Assembly (NCBI RefSeq): GCF_006345825.1
Contig: NZ_VCIX01000091.1
Coordinates: forward strand, 372,001 to 436,000
Length of the DNA: 64,000 bases
Reading direction: 5' to 3'
Source of the DNA: Paenibacillus paridis
GTDB lineage: Bacteria; Bacillota; Bacilli; Paenibacillales; Paenibacillaceae
The notes under the pieces were generated by a model. That model ran no database searches and was not told where the DNA came from. It saw only the letters and a program-made list of their open reading frames with translations. Made by a program: the position numbers and the translations under genes. Positions 41,834-51,921 of this stretch are shown here, one piece after another (positions within the stretch are counted from its first letter, which is position 1; each line of letters begins with the position of its first letter).

Positions 41834-43981
41834 GTGTTTTTACGTTGGCAGCAATGGAATCGGCGCGCAAGATTTGTACTATGGGTAATTGCATTGATCG
41901 GAGTAGCGGCAGCTTTGCCGCTTGGCGCGGTTCGTATGGATATGGAGAAATCATCGAAGCAAATCGAGTATGTATTTGATTACCGGGATATCATTGAGGT
42001 GGCCGAGAAACAGCCGAGGCCTCAGATTTTTCTCGCTGAAAAGCTAGCTATGCTGAAGGAAGCCGGCATTGCGACGATGGCGGTCTATGAAAGCTCGCTG
42101 AAAGAGCTGCAGATTTCAGGCAGATTGACGTATTACAGCTCCAGAGATGCAGCGCTTCTTCAAGGGAAATTTGAGCCGCTAGGTCAAAATTTCACTTATA
42201 TCTTGTTTAATGGGCCGGAGGAAGAAGAAAAGATCGGGCCGATCGTAAGGGAAGCGTTTGATCGTTCCGACGCTGCCTATAGCAATTGGTCGTACGGTGG
42301 CCGCAATGGCATTGTCGTAGAGATTCCGATCGCCGAAGCGATTATGAAAACGCTGGATTTCGATCCGATGTCCCTCGAAACGATACATGATGCCGGTTTT
42401 GGCATCCTGCCGCGTTTGTCGGACCGTATCAAGCCTTATGACGAAGCGGCGACGGAAGCGTTGCTTGCCAAATTAAATGGCTACGGCGTCAATCGGGTCT
42501 TGTTTGACGGCGACAAAGTAAAAGGCGCCTCGGATCAAGCGACGGATAAAAGCCTTGATAAATTCGGGGAATTGTTGAAAAAATACGATATGGGCGTCGC
42601 AGCCATTGAAAATTTGAAAAAACCTCAACAAGGCATAAATAAATTAGCATATATTACAAACTATAACGTAGTCAGACTGTATTCCTTGTCTGAGAACGAT
42701 GGTATGACGATGGAGCCTGAGGCGATTGCCGATCGTTTTCTGCTGGCAGCCAAGGATCGGAACATCCGGATGTTCTTTATAAATGGAACGGTGGTGTCCA
42801 ACACCGACAAAGCAAAAATCGTTAACTCCTTGGATAGACTGAGCGAAGCGATGAGCGGCAAGCAAGGTATCGTTGCCAAACTGGCGGACGCGGGTTTTAC
42901 TCCGGGAACGCCGAAGGCGTTTGACTATGATCCGCCGTCATGGAGCAAACCTGTTCGTGCTGTCGTGGCCGTTGCAGCTGTTGCTTTGATCGCATTATTG
43001 GTAGGGGCATTCATTCCGGGAGTATACATTCCTGTATTTATAATTGGGCTACTTGGCAGCGCGGCGCTGTACAAGCTTAACAGCTCGGTTATGGAGCAAG
43101 GGCTTGCCTTAGGCGCAGCGATTGCCGCTCCTACGCTAGGATTGGTATGGGTCATGAACCGCATTTATTCCCGTACCGTTGGCGATCGTCGAGTTGTCGG
43201 CGGCGCAAGCTGGTCCATTGGCCGGAGCAAGCATGGACAAGCTGCTCCGCAGCCTGGCGCTGTTTATGAAAATACGAGCCGGATGAAATGGGTGTTCCCG
43301 GCTTTATCCACGGGACGCCGTTTCGGACTGGCATTGAATTGGTTTATCGTGGCGACGCTGATTTCACTTATGGCTGTACCGGTTGTGTTCGGATTGTTGA
43401 GCAACATTACGTACAATTTGGTATTGGAGCAGTTCCGCGGAGTAAGTCTCCTCCATTTGGCTCCGATCGCGCTCGTGGCCGTTTATGTTCTGCTTTATAA
43501 CGGGCAGTTGTCGATCGGGAAGCTTAAACCGCTGTTATCCAAGCCAATTACGCTGACCTGGATTATTTTGGCCGGAATCATTGGTGTCATCGGTTATTAT
43601 TACTTGTCTCGCACAGGGAATAGCGGGCAAGTTACTTCACTTGAACTTGTGATTCGACATTTTTTGGAGTCGAACTTTGGCGTTCGTCCTCGCTTTAAGG
43701 AGTTTTTGCTGGCGCATCCGCTGCTTCTGCTCGGATTGTTCCTGTCGCTGCGTTACCGCGCGGCATGGCTGCTTGTCATTGTGGGCTCGATTGGTCAGCT
43801 TTCGATGGTGGATACATTCGCGCATCTTCATACGCCGCTGTACATTTCCACCATTCGTGTTCTGCTTGGCCTAGGTACGGGCCTAATTATCGGTTGTATC
43901 TTAATCGTGGCATGGCAGCTAGTGGAAGGAGCATTACGCAAATGGGCACCGGCAATCGTTCGCAAGTTTACCGAATCGTAA
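41834..43981 (+). CDS. DUF5693 family multi-pass membrane protein
   Basis: A 715-residue protein with one N-terminal helix (about 13-32), a large extracytoplasmic domain of some 330 residues (33-370) and about nine further helices to the C-terminus. This matches the DUF5693 family, regularly found directly before csaB. The GTG start at 41834 follows GGAGGAAT. The last 40 bases overlap csaB, so the two are translationally coupled, which suggests a role in wall polymer synthesis or export, for example handling a lipid-linked intermediate; that is inference. Confidence 0.82.
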   Translation: MFLRWQQWNRRARFVLWVIALIGVAAALPLGAVRMDMEKSSKQIEYVFDYRDIIEVAEKQPRPQIFLAEKLAMLKEAGIATMAVYESSLKELQISGRLTYYSSRDAALLQGKFEPLGQNFTYILFNGPEEEEKIGPIVREAFDRSDAAYSNWSYGGRNGIVVEIPIAEAIMKTLDFDPMSLETIHDAGFGILPRLSDRIKPYDEAATEALLAKLNGYGVNRVLFDGDKVKGASDQATDKSLDKFGELLKKYDMGVAAIENLKKPQQGINKLAYITNYNVVRLYSLSENDGMTMEPEAIADRFLLAAKDRNIRMFFINGTVVSNTDKAKIVNSLDRLSEAMSGKQGIVAKLADAGFTPGTPKAFDYDPPSWSKPVRAVVAVAAVALIALLVGAFIPGVYIPVFIIGLLGSAALYKLNSSVMEQGLALGAAIAAPTLGLVWVMNRIYSRTVGDRRVVGGASWSIGRSKHGQAAPQPGAVYENTSRMKWVFPALSTGRRFGLALNWFIVATLISLMAVPVVFGLLSNITYNLVLEQFRGVSLLHLAPIALVAVYVLLYNGQLSIGKLKPLLSKPITLTWIILAGIIGVIGYYYLSRTGNSGQVTSLELVIRHFLESNFGVRPRFKEFLLAHPLLLLGLFLSLRYRAAWLLVIVGSIGQLSMVDTFAHLHTPLYISTIRVLLGLGTGLIIGCILIVAWQLVEGALRKWAPAIVRKFTES

Positions 43982-45120
43982 TTTCAGGCTATTACGGCTT
44001 CCACAATAGTGGTGACGAAGCTGTGCTGCGTTCGATTTTGCTTGCTCTTGGTGAGGAAGGTGAGGCACAAGGCGTTCGGATCGAACCGATCGTCTTATCG
44101 GCTGACCCTGCTTGGACAAGCCGGATGTATGGCGTTGAATCGGTTCGGCGCATGCATCCGGGAGACTTATGGCGAGCGCTGCGAAGCAGCGATGGGTTGA
44201 TCAGCGGTGGCGGAAGCCTGCTGCAGGATGCGACTAGTGCCAAGACGATCCCGTATTATACGGGCGTCATGAAGCTGGCGCAGTTGCTCGGCAAACCCAC
44301 GTTTGCTTATTCGCAGGGCATCGGCCCGGTCAACCGCCGTTGGATGGATCCGCTTATAAAAGGCGTGATGAATCGCAGCGCTTATGTATCCGTTCGTGAT
44401 GCGGAATCGGCTGCGTTGCTAGGGCGCATCGGTGTTCCGGCTGAAAGGATCGACGTTGTGCCCGATCCGGTCATGGGCTTGCCGCTTCCGGCGGGCTCGC
44501 AGGAAGCGGCGCTTGGCGCGGCGCCTGCGGGACAAGCCGCAGGCGCGCTCATCGCGCAGGCGCCGCCGCTGGTCGGCGTATCGCTGCGCCGCTGGCGCGG
44601 CGATGGCGCCGACCTCGCTCGCGCCGCCGAAGCGCTGGTCGCGCTGTCGAAGCGCCAGCCTGTGCGGCTGCGCTTCCTGCCGTTCCACACCCCCTCCGAC
44701 ACGGAAACGTCGGAGGAAGTGATGGAACGGCTGCGCGGCCGGCTCGGCGACGGCTCCACCGCCGAGCTGGCCGCGCCCGGCGACGACCCCCAGCAAATGC
44801 TGCTGGAGGTCAGCCGGTGCGACGCTTTGCTCGGCATGCGCCTCCATGCGCTCATATATGCCGCAGGCCAAATGGTTCCTATGATTGGCCTCTCCTACGA
44901 CCCGAAGATCGATCAATTTCTGAATCGACTTGGGCTAAAGGCGATTGGCACGACGGAGCACCTCGATGCCGATGCATTCGCGGCAGCGGCAAGCGCGCTG
45001 CTGGAAGACAAGGCAGGCTGGCAAGCGAAGCATAAGCCGGCGATCGACCTATTAAAACAACAATCGCAAAAACCGGCGCAACAAATCATTCATTTATTGC
45101 GTCATACTTTATCGAGGTGA
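43942..45120 (+). CDS. csaB: polysaccharide pyruvyl transferase CsaB
   Basis: CsaB adds the pyruvate ketal to the secondary cell wall polymer, the group that SLH domains recognise. I start at ATG 43942 with GGAAGGAG ten bases upstream (392 residues), because the family begins with VISGYYGFHNSGDEAVL. Further blocks are SGGGSLLQDATSAKTIPYY, FAYSQGIGPVNRRWM and LGMRLHALIYAAGQMVPMIG. Between about 44480 and 44860 the gene is much more GC-rich and codes for an Ala/Arg/Pro-rich section that looks less conserved. tagA follows after eight bases. Confidence 0.93.
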   Translation: MGTGNRSQVYRIVISGYYGFHNSGDEAVLRSILLALGEEGEAQGVRIEPIVLSADPAWTSRMYGVESVRRMHPGDLWRALRSSDGLISGGGSLLQDATSAKTIPYYTGVMKLAQLLGKPTFAYSQGIGPVNRRWMDPLIKGVMNRSAYVSVRDAESAALLGRIGVPAERIDVVPDPVMGLPLPAGSQEAALGAAPAGQAAGALIAQAPPLVGVSLRRWRGDGADLARAAEALVALSKRQPVRLRFLPFHTPSDTETSEEVMERLRGRLGDGSTAELAAPGDDPQQMLLEVSRCDALLGMRLHALIYAAGQMVPMIGLSYDPKIDQFLNRLGLKAIGTTEHLDADAFAAAASALLEDKAGWQAKHKPAIDLLKQQSQKPAQQIIHLLRHTLSR

Positions 45121-45127
45121 TTCCCTC

Positions 45128-45889
45128 TTGTCGAAACAACTACCGACAGTGCCGATTTATGGCATACCGTTCTCCAAAGCGAGCATGGATGAGACGGTCG
45201 ATTATTTAACTTCTGCTATCGAAGCAAAACGAATTACACATGTCATTACAGCAAATCCGATCATGATTATGTCTGCGGTTGAGGATGCGAAGTACAGTAC
45301 AATGATCCGCAAAGCAGACCTTATCGTACCCGACGGCGCAGGTGTTGTATGGGCTGCGAAGCATGTAGGAACGCCTGTTGCGGAACGGGTGACGGGCTTT
45401 GATTTGCTGCACCGTCTTCTTGAGCAAGGTGAATCCCGCAAATGGAAAGCTTACTTGCTTGGCACCTCGCAGGAGATTATTGAAGCCGCAGCCGAAAAAC
45501 TGCAGCTGCAGTACCCTCAGGTGAAAATTGTTGGCTATCGCAATGGTTTTTTTGGGGCTGAGCAGGATGAGGAAGTCGTAGAAGCCATTCGCGAGGCCGC
45601 GCCTGATTTATTGTTTGTCGCCCGTGGGGCGGATACCCAAGAGCCGTGGATCGTTAAATACAAGCAAAGGCTTGGCGTACCGCTGATTATGGGCGTCGGC
45701 GGCAGCTTCGACGTCGTGTCAGGCAAGCTGAAGCGAGCGCCGATGGCGTTCCAAAAACTTCGTCTGGAGTGGTTTTATCGTCTGCTTCAAGAGCCGAAAA
45801 GATACAAAAGAATGCTCGTTTTGCCGAAATTCGTAGTGAAAGTGCTTCGCGACAAAGAAAACGTAACAAAACCTAGGCCTACGCCGTGA
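45128..45889 (+). CDS. tagA: WecG/TagA/CpsF family glycosyltransferase
   Basis: TagA-type enzymes transfer ManNAc from UDP-ManNAc to the lipid-linked GlcNAc made by TagO, giving the first disaccharide of wall polymers. The 253-residue sequence has ITANPIMIMSA, DLIVPDGAGVVWAAK with the catalytic Asp, GVGGSFDVVSGKLKRAP and the C-terminal LEWFYRLLQEPKRYKRM appendage. The TTG start at 45128 follows GAGGTGAT. csaB and tagA neighbour each other in Paenibacillus S-layer loci too. Confidence 0.93.
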   Translation: MSKQLPTVPIYGIPFSKASMDETVDYLTSAIEAKRITHVITANPIMIMSAVEDAKYSTMIRKADLIVPDGAGVVWAAKHVGTPVAERVTGFDLLHRLLEQGESRKWKAYLLGTSQEIIEAAAEKLQLQYPQVKIVGYRNGFFGAEQDEEVVEAIREAAPDLLFVARGADTQEPWIVKYKQRLGVPLIMGVGGSFDVVSGKLKRAPMAFQKLRLEWFYRLLQEPKRYKRMLVLPKFVVKVLRDKENVTKPRPTP

Positions 45890-45928
45890 AAATCTCGTTA
45901 AAACCATGAAAATTGGATGAAAACGGAG

Positions 45929-45958
45929 TTGGTATTTCTTTTTCAATCGGAGTATAAT
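45929..45958 (+). promoter_or_regulatory. candidate promoter for tagO
   Basis: TTGGTA (45929-45934) and TATAAT (45953-45958) are 18 bases apart, about 35 bases before the gene. Confidence 0.55.
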
Positions 45959-45992
45959 TCTCTTCGGTAGAAAGAAAAGGGGAGTTGCACAG

Positions 45993-47135
45993 ATGCCGGT
46001 TGGCTTGTTGTATACGATTGGGTTCATTATCGCACTAGTTCTTGCCGTTGCGATGACGCCGCTTGTTAAGAAATTTGCTTTCAAGGTTGGCGCAATAGAC
46101 AAACCAAACCACCGCAAAGTACATACGCGGATTATGCCGCGTCTGGGCGGTCTAGCTATTTATATTGCATTTGTTGGCGCGTTCTTTATTTTGTCGCCAT
46201 TTATACCGGACGGCTTGCTTCGTCCTCAGGATTCGAATATGATCAACGCTCTTCTAGTGGGCGGAACGATGATTATTATTTTAGGAGCCTTTGACGATCG
46301 CTTTGAGCTTTCCGCCAAAGTAAAGCTACTTGGTCAAGTAGCAGCGGCATGCGTTGTCGTCTTTGGCTTTGATGTGAAGATTGATTTGCTGAACATTCCG
46401 TTTGGTGAGACGATGCAGCCGATTGCCGGCTGGATCAGCATTCCGCTTACGATTTTGTGGATCGTTGGCGTAACCAATGCCATTAATTTGATTGACGGCT
46501 TGGACGGGCTGGCGGCGGGTGTCTCCGGCATCGCAATCGCAACCATTGTTGTGATGGCTTCGCTTATGGGCTTCCAACCGGTCATTCTGCTTAGTACTCT
46601 TCTTCTTGGGGGAATCGTAGGGTTTCTGGTGTTCAACTTCCATCCGGCCAAAATTTTTATGGGCGACTCAGGCTCACTGTTTCTCGGCTTCAGCTTGGCA
46701 ACACTATCTATGCTCGGCTTCAAGCAGGTAACGATCGTCTCATTTGTAACGCCTTTGCTTATTATTGGAGTGCCGCTTTCGGACACTTTCTTCGCCATCG
46801 TGCGCCGCTGGGTGAACAAGAAGCCGATATTCGCTCCGGACAAAGGCCATTTGCATCACAGGCTTCGCGACCTTGGTTTTAGCCATCGCCGTACGGTCCT
46901 CATTATTTGGGGTGTAGCGGCTATCTTCGGCGGTTTGGCAATTGTACAATCCGCAGTCGTGCAGTCGAGCGCTGCCAACTGGATTACCTTTGCCGTTATC
47001 TGCATGCTGATGTTTTTCCTGCAGATCGGTGCTGAGGTTACCGGTATCGTGGACAAAACGCGTAGACCGCTTATCAATTTCCTGAATCGCATGAGGCACC
47101 GCCTCAAGGTGGATGCGGAATCCCGTTCGAAATAA
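45993..47135 (+). CDS. tagO: undecaprenyl-phosphate GlcNAc-1-phosphate transferase (TagO/WecA)
   Basis: A polyprenyl-phosphate sugar-1-phosphate transferase that begins wall polymer assembly by loading GlcNAc-1-P on undecaprenyl phosphate. The 380-residue protein has about eleven helices and all family motifs: NHRKVHTRIMPRLGG, NLIDGLDGLAAGVSGI, HPAKIFMGDSGSLFLG and the GHLHHRL loop. An AAAGGGGAG site precedes the ATG. It works directly before TagA; it has its own promoter and terminator. Confidence 0.94.
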   Translation: MPVGLLYTIGFIIALVLAVAMTPLVKKFAFKVGAIDKPNHRKVHTRIMPRLGGLAIYIAFVGAFFILSPFIPDGLLRPQDSNMINALLVGGTMIIILGAFDDRFELSAKVKLLGQVAAACVVVFGFDVKIDLLNIPFGETMQPIAGWISIPLTILWIVGVTNAINLIDGLDGLAAGVSGIAIATIVVMASLMGFQPVILLSTLLLGGIVGFLVFNFHPAKIFMGDSGSLFLGFSLATLSMLGFKQVTIVSFVTPLLIIGVPLSDTFFAIVRRWVNKKPIFAPDKGHLHHRLRDLGFSHRRTVLIIWGVAAIFGGLAIVQSAVVQSSAANWITFAVICMLMFFLQIGAEVTGIVDKTRRPLINFLNRMRHRLKVDAESRSK

Positions 47136-47139
47136 GCAA

Positions 47140-47179
47140 GTGCTCTGGCTCCGATCTGGCGGCCAGGGCTCTTTTTTTT
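47140..47179 (+). terminator. terminator after tagO
   Basis: AGTGCTCTGGC pairs with GCCAGGGCTCT, followed by eight T. The next 217 bases up to 47396 hold no gene. Confidence 0.85.
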
Positions 47180-47396
47180 GTGCGAAAGTGCTGAAATAAC
47201 TAAAAAAATGGGAGTTCGAAACCGATAACAACAATACAGAACTTTTCTGCAGTCAGCGAGTCTAACTGCAAAGCAACGAAAGCTGACCAAAGAGGAAAAG
47301 GGAGGAAGGTTTATTCGGAGATAGGCCGCATAGTCGTCAGTCCACTCACTATTTAAATACTAATGCTTGTTATATACATAAAGGAGGAACACTGTT

Positions 47397-50300
47397 TTGA
47401 AAAGAATTCTTTCATTAGCCCTAACGCTGGCATTGTTAATCACATTGCTGCCGCCGTTCGGTTCATCGCAAGTGGCAACAGCCGCAACAGGCAGCTTCAG
47501 CTTTCCGACCGAGAAGGATTTATCCACGCAAGCGAGAGTTACAACAGACCCAAGCCTAACGCTGACCGGATCGATTACAGGGGTAGACCCGTCATCGGTT
47601 TCTTACAGCGTTGTTCAGGTTATTAATAACAAAGGCAATGATGACCCCGCAGACGATCAATTAGGCTCCAAACGCGAAAATATTACAAGCAACATTTATA
47701 TCAACGGCTTCAATATTCAAGTGTATAACGTAGAGCTATTTCCTGGCTTGAACCGCATTACCTTTAGAGGTATTCAAGGCGGAGGGGAAGTAACCAACTC
47801 TATTTATATTGAATATCACAATGGACCAGTATTCTATGATCTAGTAGCACAACTCGACGGCAACAAATTCAACATCGAAGAAGCTGGCACAACAGTCGTT
47901 CACTCCACGGCTTCTGCTGGCCGCCAATCGGCAGATATCAGCCTTACAGGCTTCGCGCCTAATGCGCAGCAAGTAACGGTTGTTGTCAATGGCAGCAGCA
48001 AAACCTATTCGGTGAATAGCTCGAACAGCTACCAGTTTGCGGCATCTCCGATTACGCTGCAAAAGGGTAAAAACCTAGTGACGATTAAAGTCCAAAATGC
48101 CAACCAAACGGTAGAAACGACACGTGAGGTTGCTTTCTATAATGGCGAGGTCACTTTTTATGATGTGAATTTGAATGGAATTAACGGCGCAGGAACAGCG
48201 ATTAACTCCTCCGAGCCGCTTGAGTACAATCCTAACTTACTTGTAACGAATACGAACTCGACACAAGTTAAAGGTAAAATTATTGTTCCTAACTTTTTGA
48301 AGGATGATTCGGTTCCGCCTGACGGTACTTTGGAGCCCCACCCAAATCCTACACAGAACATTCCTATTAAGTATACAATTACGGGTGGCGGTGTAACGCA
48401 GCCGGCGACACCGATTTCACAGGTCGCTACTCCAGTGGGCACCTACACGGGCAACGAGGCCTTCTTTATTTATGAATTTACTGCACCAATCGGTACAGCG
48501 TATTCGTTAGCTTTTGATAAATCATACAATATTCAATTCACAGCGAAGAATGCAAGAAAAACAGCGCTTGGCCAGCCTGATGACGAAGGAACCGGCCTTA
48601 TGGGCTTCTCGCTTCAAAATGCTAGCGCTCGTTTTATCGATACGATTAGCTACTTGAGTGGTTATCGCTCAGGAAACGGCGAGGCGCTGACAGGAACACC
48701 TCTTGAAGGGGCGAATCTTTATAGCGTTCCGTTTGCGATGGAAGTGCTGGTAGGCAATCCTGTTCTATCGGATGTTAGTGATTTAGTGACCGTAACGGAT
48801 ATCAAAAATGTATCTAATGCTTCTGCAACTGGCTATGACTATGCTGCGGCTGGAAATATCCAAAACATGTCGTCTAGTCTTGTTAACAAATTTGTTAATG
48901 TAAACGGCAAGATCTACAAGCGTGAAATCCTTGTATTCAAGAAGCTTCCTTTTGAGGGCACACAAACGATCACGCTTAATGTAGGCGGAACAACGGGTGT
49001 TACGAAGCAAGTCAAATTCACAATGCTTTTTGGCCCTTACGTTAGCTATACAAGCGCATTTGATAATATGACCGTTTATGACGATACAAATAAGTTGAAA
49101 ACAGAACGTATTGCCGATGCCATCACGACTACTTTGAGTGATTTTAAAGGTATTCTGAATAATATCAACAATACTTCAGAAATCCGTTATGATTTTGACA
49201 GTGCGACAAACGCAGCCCAGACCGTATTCTTTTATGTGAATAATACGCCGATTAAGCTGCAGCAGGATGGTTCTGCAACGAACTTTAAGATTTTAACTAC
49301 GGAACGCGAAAAAGCTTTTGATGCTTTGTTCAGCGGGGAAAATGAAATTAAGTTCCTTTTCCAGGGAAGTAAAAATTCCTACGAGAAAAAAATTAAAGTA
49401 TATATGATTCCTACGAATCTCCCTGTCATTCCTGTGGAAGGCACAACGATTTATCCTTACGGAATCAATTACACAGAACCACTGCCAAATGATCCAAACT
49501 TCGTGAACCGCGGCGGGATTTATACGACTAATGAAGCAAATATGAATGTGTTCGGTACTTTTGACTTCATTGATTTTATCGCTTCTGGCCAAACGAATGC
49601 CGATATTGTGAATACGATTCAAAATAAAATCAATCAAATGAAAGTAACAACGAATGGCCTTACCACACCCGATAAATATATTTTGAAAATAGAAAGCAGC
49701 GCGTTTACGGCTCCTATTCGCTGGGACCTGAACAAGCAGCTCATTATTATGGACGGTCCTACGGTTATAGGTTCAGTTAACAACACGGCAAATAACGACG
49801 TTGCTGGTCTTGCTGTCAGATATGACTACAAAACGAAAACTTTCTCATTCATTTTAGGCGGGCAAGCACTTAATTCGGATGGCAGCTCGAGCGTCTATAC
49901 GTTTACGGTGTACAATAACGGAGAGACAGGACCAAAAGCTTCTTACCGTTTAGAGGTCGATCCGACATCGCTCCCGTATACAGTTCTTCGTCCGATTTTG
50001 CCTAACAAAAGCATCGTTAACCAAAACTATGTAGAAGTTATCATTGACGCACCTGGTGCGACATCCGTAGTTATTAATAAACAAAATGCTGAAAAAATCG
50101 ATTTCGATTCTGATAATAACCCTGCAACCGTTGAGCAGTTATACAAAAACTCTTACCGAGTATTTGTAGACAAGTTGAAGGTTGGCAAAAATAAGATCGA
50201 TTTTGTTATCTCAAGCGCTAACGACAAAGTACAAAGCAGCATTGAGATCACTTATGCACCGACCAATATTCCAGGCGCGCAATATTTGGAGACGATGGCT

Positions 50301-51542
50301 AGCAGCCATAAAGTTTTCGAGGGCGCAGTCAACTTGAAATTTGAAAAAGGAACGACGTTGATCCGAACAGACTTTAACGTTCCAGCTGCGCTGAAGAACC
50401 AAGTATTTACAGGCCATAATCTATTGTTTGCCATTGCCAACTCGGAAGATGGAGTCGTTGACCGTCGCGAGCTTGAAGCGCTACCACCGAACTTCAATAT
50501 TATATTGGAGAGCTTTGGCACAAGATTCCGATTGTCTTATCCAACGCGCTTTACCAAAGCAAGCCCGGTTTACTGGATTGACGCAGGACTTGCCGATGAT
50601 CCGGCAACGACCCCATATGATCCATTAACAAGGGGTGTTGACCCTTACCAGTTCCCTAACGCAAAAGGTACGGGCGGCACTAAAATACCAACTTATGATG
50701 AGCGACCAGACAACCGTGAATTAGTTACTTCTAAGGTCGGTACCCTGACGCTTTCATTTGATCCAAACATGAAAGACAGTGTGGGAACGATCATTACGGT
50801 TTACCGTTATGATGTAAAAGCGAAATATTGGGAAAATATCGGCGGTGTCGTCGATGTCAAGAAAAATACGATCACTGTACCATTCAGTAAGTTTGGATAT
50901 TATGTGGTTGGCAAGATGGTTTACTCTTATACCGATATGACATCGCATCCTTACGCGAGAAATTATCTGGAAGCAATTTTTGCCAAAGGCATTATGAATG
51001 CTGCGGGCTTTGACGATTTTGGTTCCAATATCTACATTTCACGTGGTGAGTTTGCACGAATGATGGTTAAGGCACTGGATATTCCGCTTAACTATGAGCT
51101 GAGTAAGCCACATTTCGATGATGTGCCTGCAATCATTAATCCAGATGCGTTGTGGGATTACCGCTATGTCGAGACAGCAGCAAGGGAGGGCATCATTCGG
51201 GGGACTGGACCGCGTACCTTCCAGCCAAGTGCTAGCCTAACGCGTGAAGAGGCTTCGGTTATCATTGCAAGAGCACTCGATATGAAGCTGGCTACTGACA
51301 CCGCAAAAATCGACAAGGATCTTGAGAAGACGTTTAAGGATGGCGCTAACGTCAATTACTATGCGAAGAGCTCCGTTCTTGCGATTGCCAAGAAGAAATA
51401 CATTCTAGGCTCTCTCGTTGATCCAAGCAATCCGAAAGCAGGCTCGGTATTCGAGCCAAGATCAAACCTGCTTCGTTCTGATGCTGCAATTATCGTAGCT
51501 CGCATCCTGGCAGATTTGAAGAAGCTTCCAAGCATCGGTTAA
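47397..51542 (+). CDS. large secreted protein with C-terminal SLH domains
   Basis: A 1381-residue surface protein. The TTG start at 47397 follows AAGGAGGAA and gives a signal peptide (RILSLALTLALLITLLPPFG, cleavage near ATAATG). The middle, about 40-1170, consists of beta-rich Ig-like modules, recognisable by recurring phrases such as PGLNRITFRG, KGKNLVTIKV and VGKNKIDFVI, without an enzyme motif I recognise. Three SLH domains fill 1178-1380 (ISRGE, LTREE and LLRSD in place of TRAE). It should be anchored to the pyruvylated polymer made by the genes just upstream. Possibly a second S-layer or wall-stabilising protein. Confidence 0.87.
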   Translation: MKRILSLALTLALLITLLPPFGSSQVATAATGSFSFPTEKDLSTQARVTTDPSLTLTGSITGVDPSSVSYSVVQVINNKGNDDPADDQLGSKRENITSNIYINGFNIQVYNVELFPGLNRITFRGIQGGGEVTNSIYIEYHNGPVFYDLVAQLDGNKFNIEEAGTTVVHSTASAGRQSADISLTGFAPNAQQVTVVVNGSSKTYSVNSSNSYQFAASPITLQKGKNLVTIKVQNANQTVETTREVAFYNGEVTFYDVNLNGINGAGTAINSSEPLEYNPNLLVTNTNSTQVKGKIIVPNFLKDDSVPPDGTLEPHPNPTQNIPIKYTITGGGVTQPATPISQVATPVGTYTGNEAFFIYEFTAPIGTAYSLAFDKSYNIQFTAKNARKTALGQPDDEGTGLMGFSLQNASARFIDTISYLSGYRSGNGEALTGTPLEGANLYSVPFAMEVLVGNPVLSDVSDLVTVTDIKNVSNASATGYDYAAAGNIQNMSSSLVNKFVNVNGKIYKREILVFKKLPFEGTQTITLNVGGTTGVTKQVKFTMLFGPYVSYTSAFDNMTVYDDTNKLKTERIADAITTTLSDFKGILNNINNTSEIRYDFDSATNAAQTVFFYVNNTPIKLQQDGSATNFKILTTEREKAFDALFSGENEIKFLFQGSKNSYEKKIKVYMIPTNLPVIPVEGTTIYPYGINYTEPLPNDPNFVNRGGIYTTNEANMNVFGTFDFIDFIASGQTNADIVNTIQNKINQMKVTTNGLTTPDKYILKIESSAFTAPIRWDLNKQLIIMDGPTVIGSVNNTANNDVAGLAVRYDYKTKTFSFILGGQALNSDGSSSVYTFTVYNNGETGPKASYRLEVDPTSLPYTVLRPILPNKSIVNQNYVEVIIDAPGATSVVINKQNAEKIDFDSDNNPATVEQLYKNSYRVFVDKLKVGKNKIDFVISSANDKVQSSIEITYAPTNIPGAQYLETMASSHKVFEGAVNLKFEKGTTLIRTDFNVPAALKNQVFTGHNLLFAIANSEDGVVDRRELEALPPNFNIILESFGTRFRLSYPTRFTKASPVYWIDAGLADDPATTPYDPLTRGVDPYQFPNAKGTGGTKIPTYDERPDNRELVTSKVGTLTLSFDPNMKDSVGTIITVYRYDVKAKYWENIGGVVDVKKNTITVPFSKFGYYVVGKMVYSYTDMTSHPYARNYLEAIFAKGIMNAAGFDDFGSNIYISRGEFARMMVKALDIPLNYELSKPHFDDVPAIINPDALWDYRYVETAAREGIIRGTGPRTFQPSASLTREEASVIIARALDMKLATDTAKIDKDLEKTFKDGANVNYYAKSSVLAIAKKKYILGSLVDPSNPKAGSVFEPRSNLLRSDAAIIVARILADLKKLPSIG

Positions 51543-51558
51543 ATATCTTTCACAATAG

Positions 51559-51600
51559 AAAAATCTGGTCGTTTAGATTTTTAGACGGCCAGGTTTTTTC
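51559..51600 (+). terminator. terminator after the 1381-residue SLH protein gene
   Basis: CTGGTCGT pairs with AGACGGCCAG around TTAGATTTT and ends in six T. Confidence 0.85.
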
Positions 51601-51743
51601 GCATAAAGCTTGGATTTTTTGTTCGTGTGAAACATTATCCATGGAAAATGTTTTGCATCGACGCTTTCTATGAAAACAAGCTATACTTACAAAGTATCCA
51701 AGTACAAGCGCGCGTGAGGCGAGTCGGTGTCACTAACTGACAA

Positions 51744-51770
51744 CGAAAAAAACTTTAAAAGTTTTTTTCG
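51744..51770. repeat. A/T-tract palindrome in the S-layer gene upstream region
   Basis: CGAAAAAAACTTT and AAAGTTTTTTTCG face each other around a single A. It could act as a bidirectional terminator or a bent protein-binding site. It lies 120 bases upstream of the best promoter of the S-layer gene. Confidence 0.5.
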
Positions 51771-51892
51771 AAACATCGCAACTTTTCATTGTAACGTGCG
51801 TTTAAATACATAGCGTGGTTACATACGCCCTGGATTGATACGCAGGACCTACACTTGCTGGAAAGAAATTGGAATGAATTCTCAACTTCCTC

Positions 51893-51921
51893 TTTACGGT
51901 ACGACCTGCCCATTGTATAAT
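51893..51921 (+). promoter_or_regulatory. candidate promoter of the S-layer gene
   Basis: TTTACG (51893-51898) and a perfect TATAAT (51916-51921) are 17 bases apart. The transcript would carry a leader of about 135 bases before the first start codon. Confidence 0.5.
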
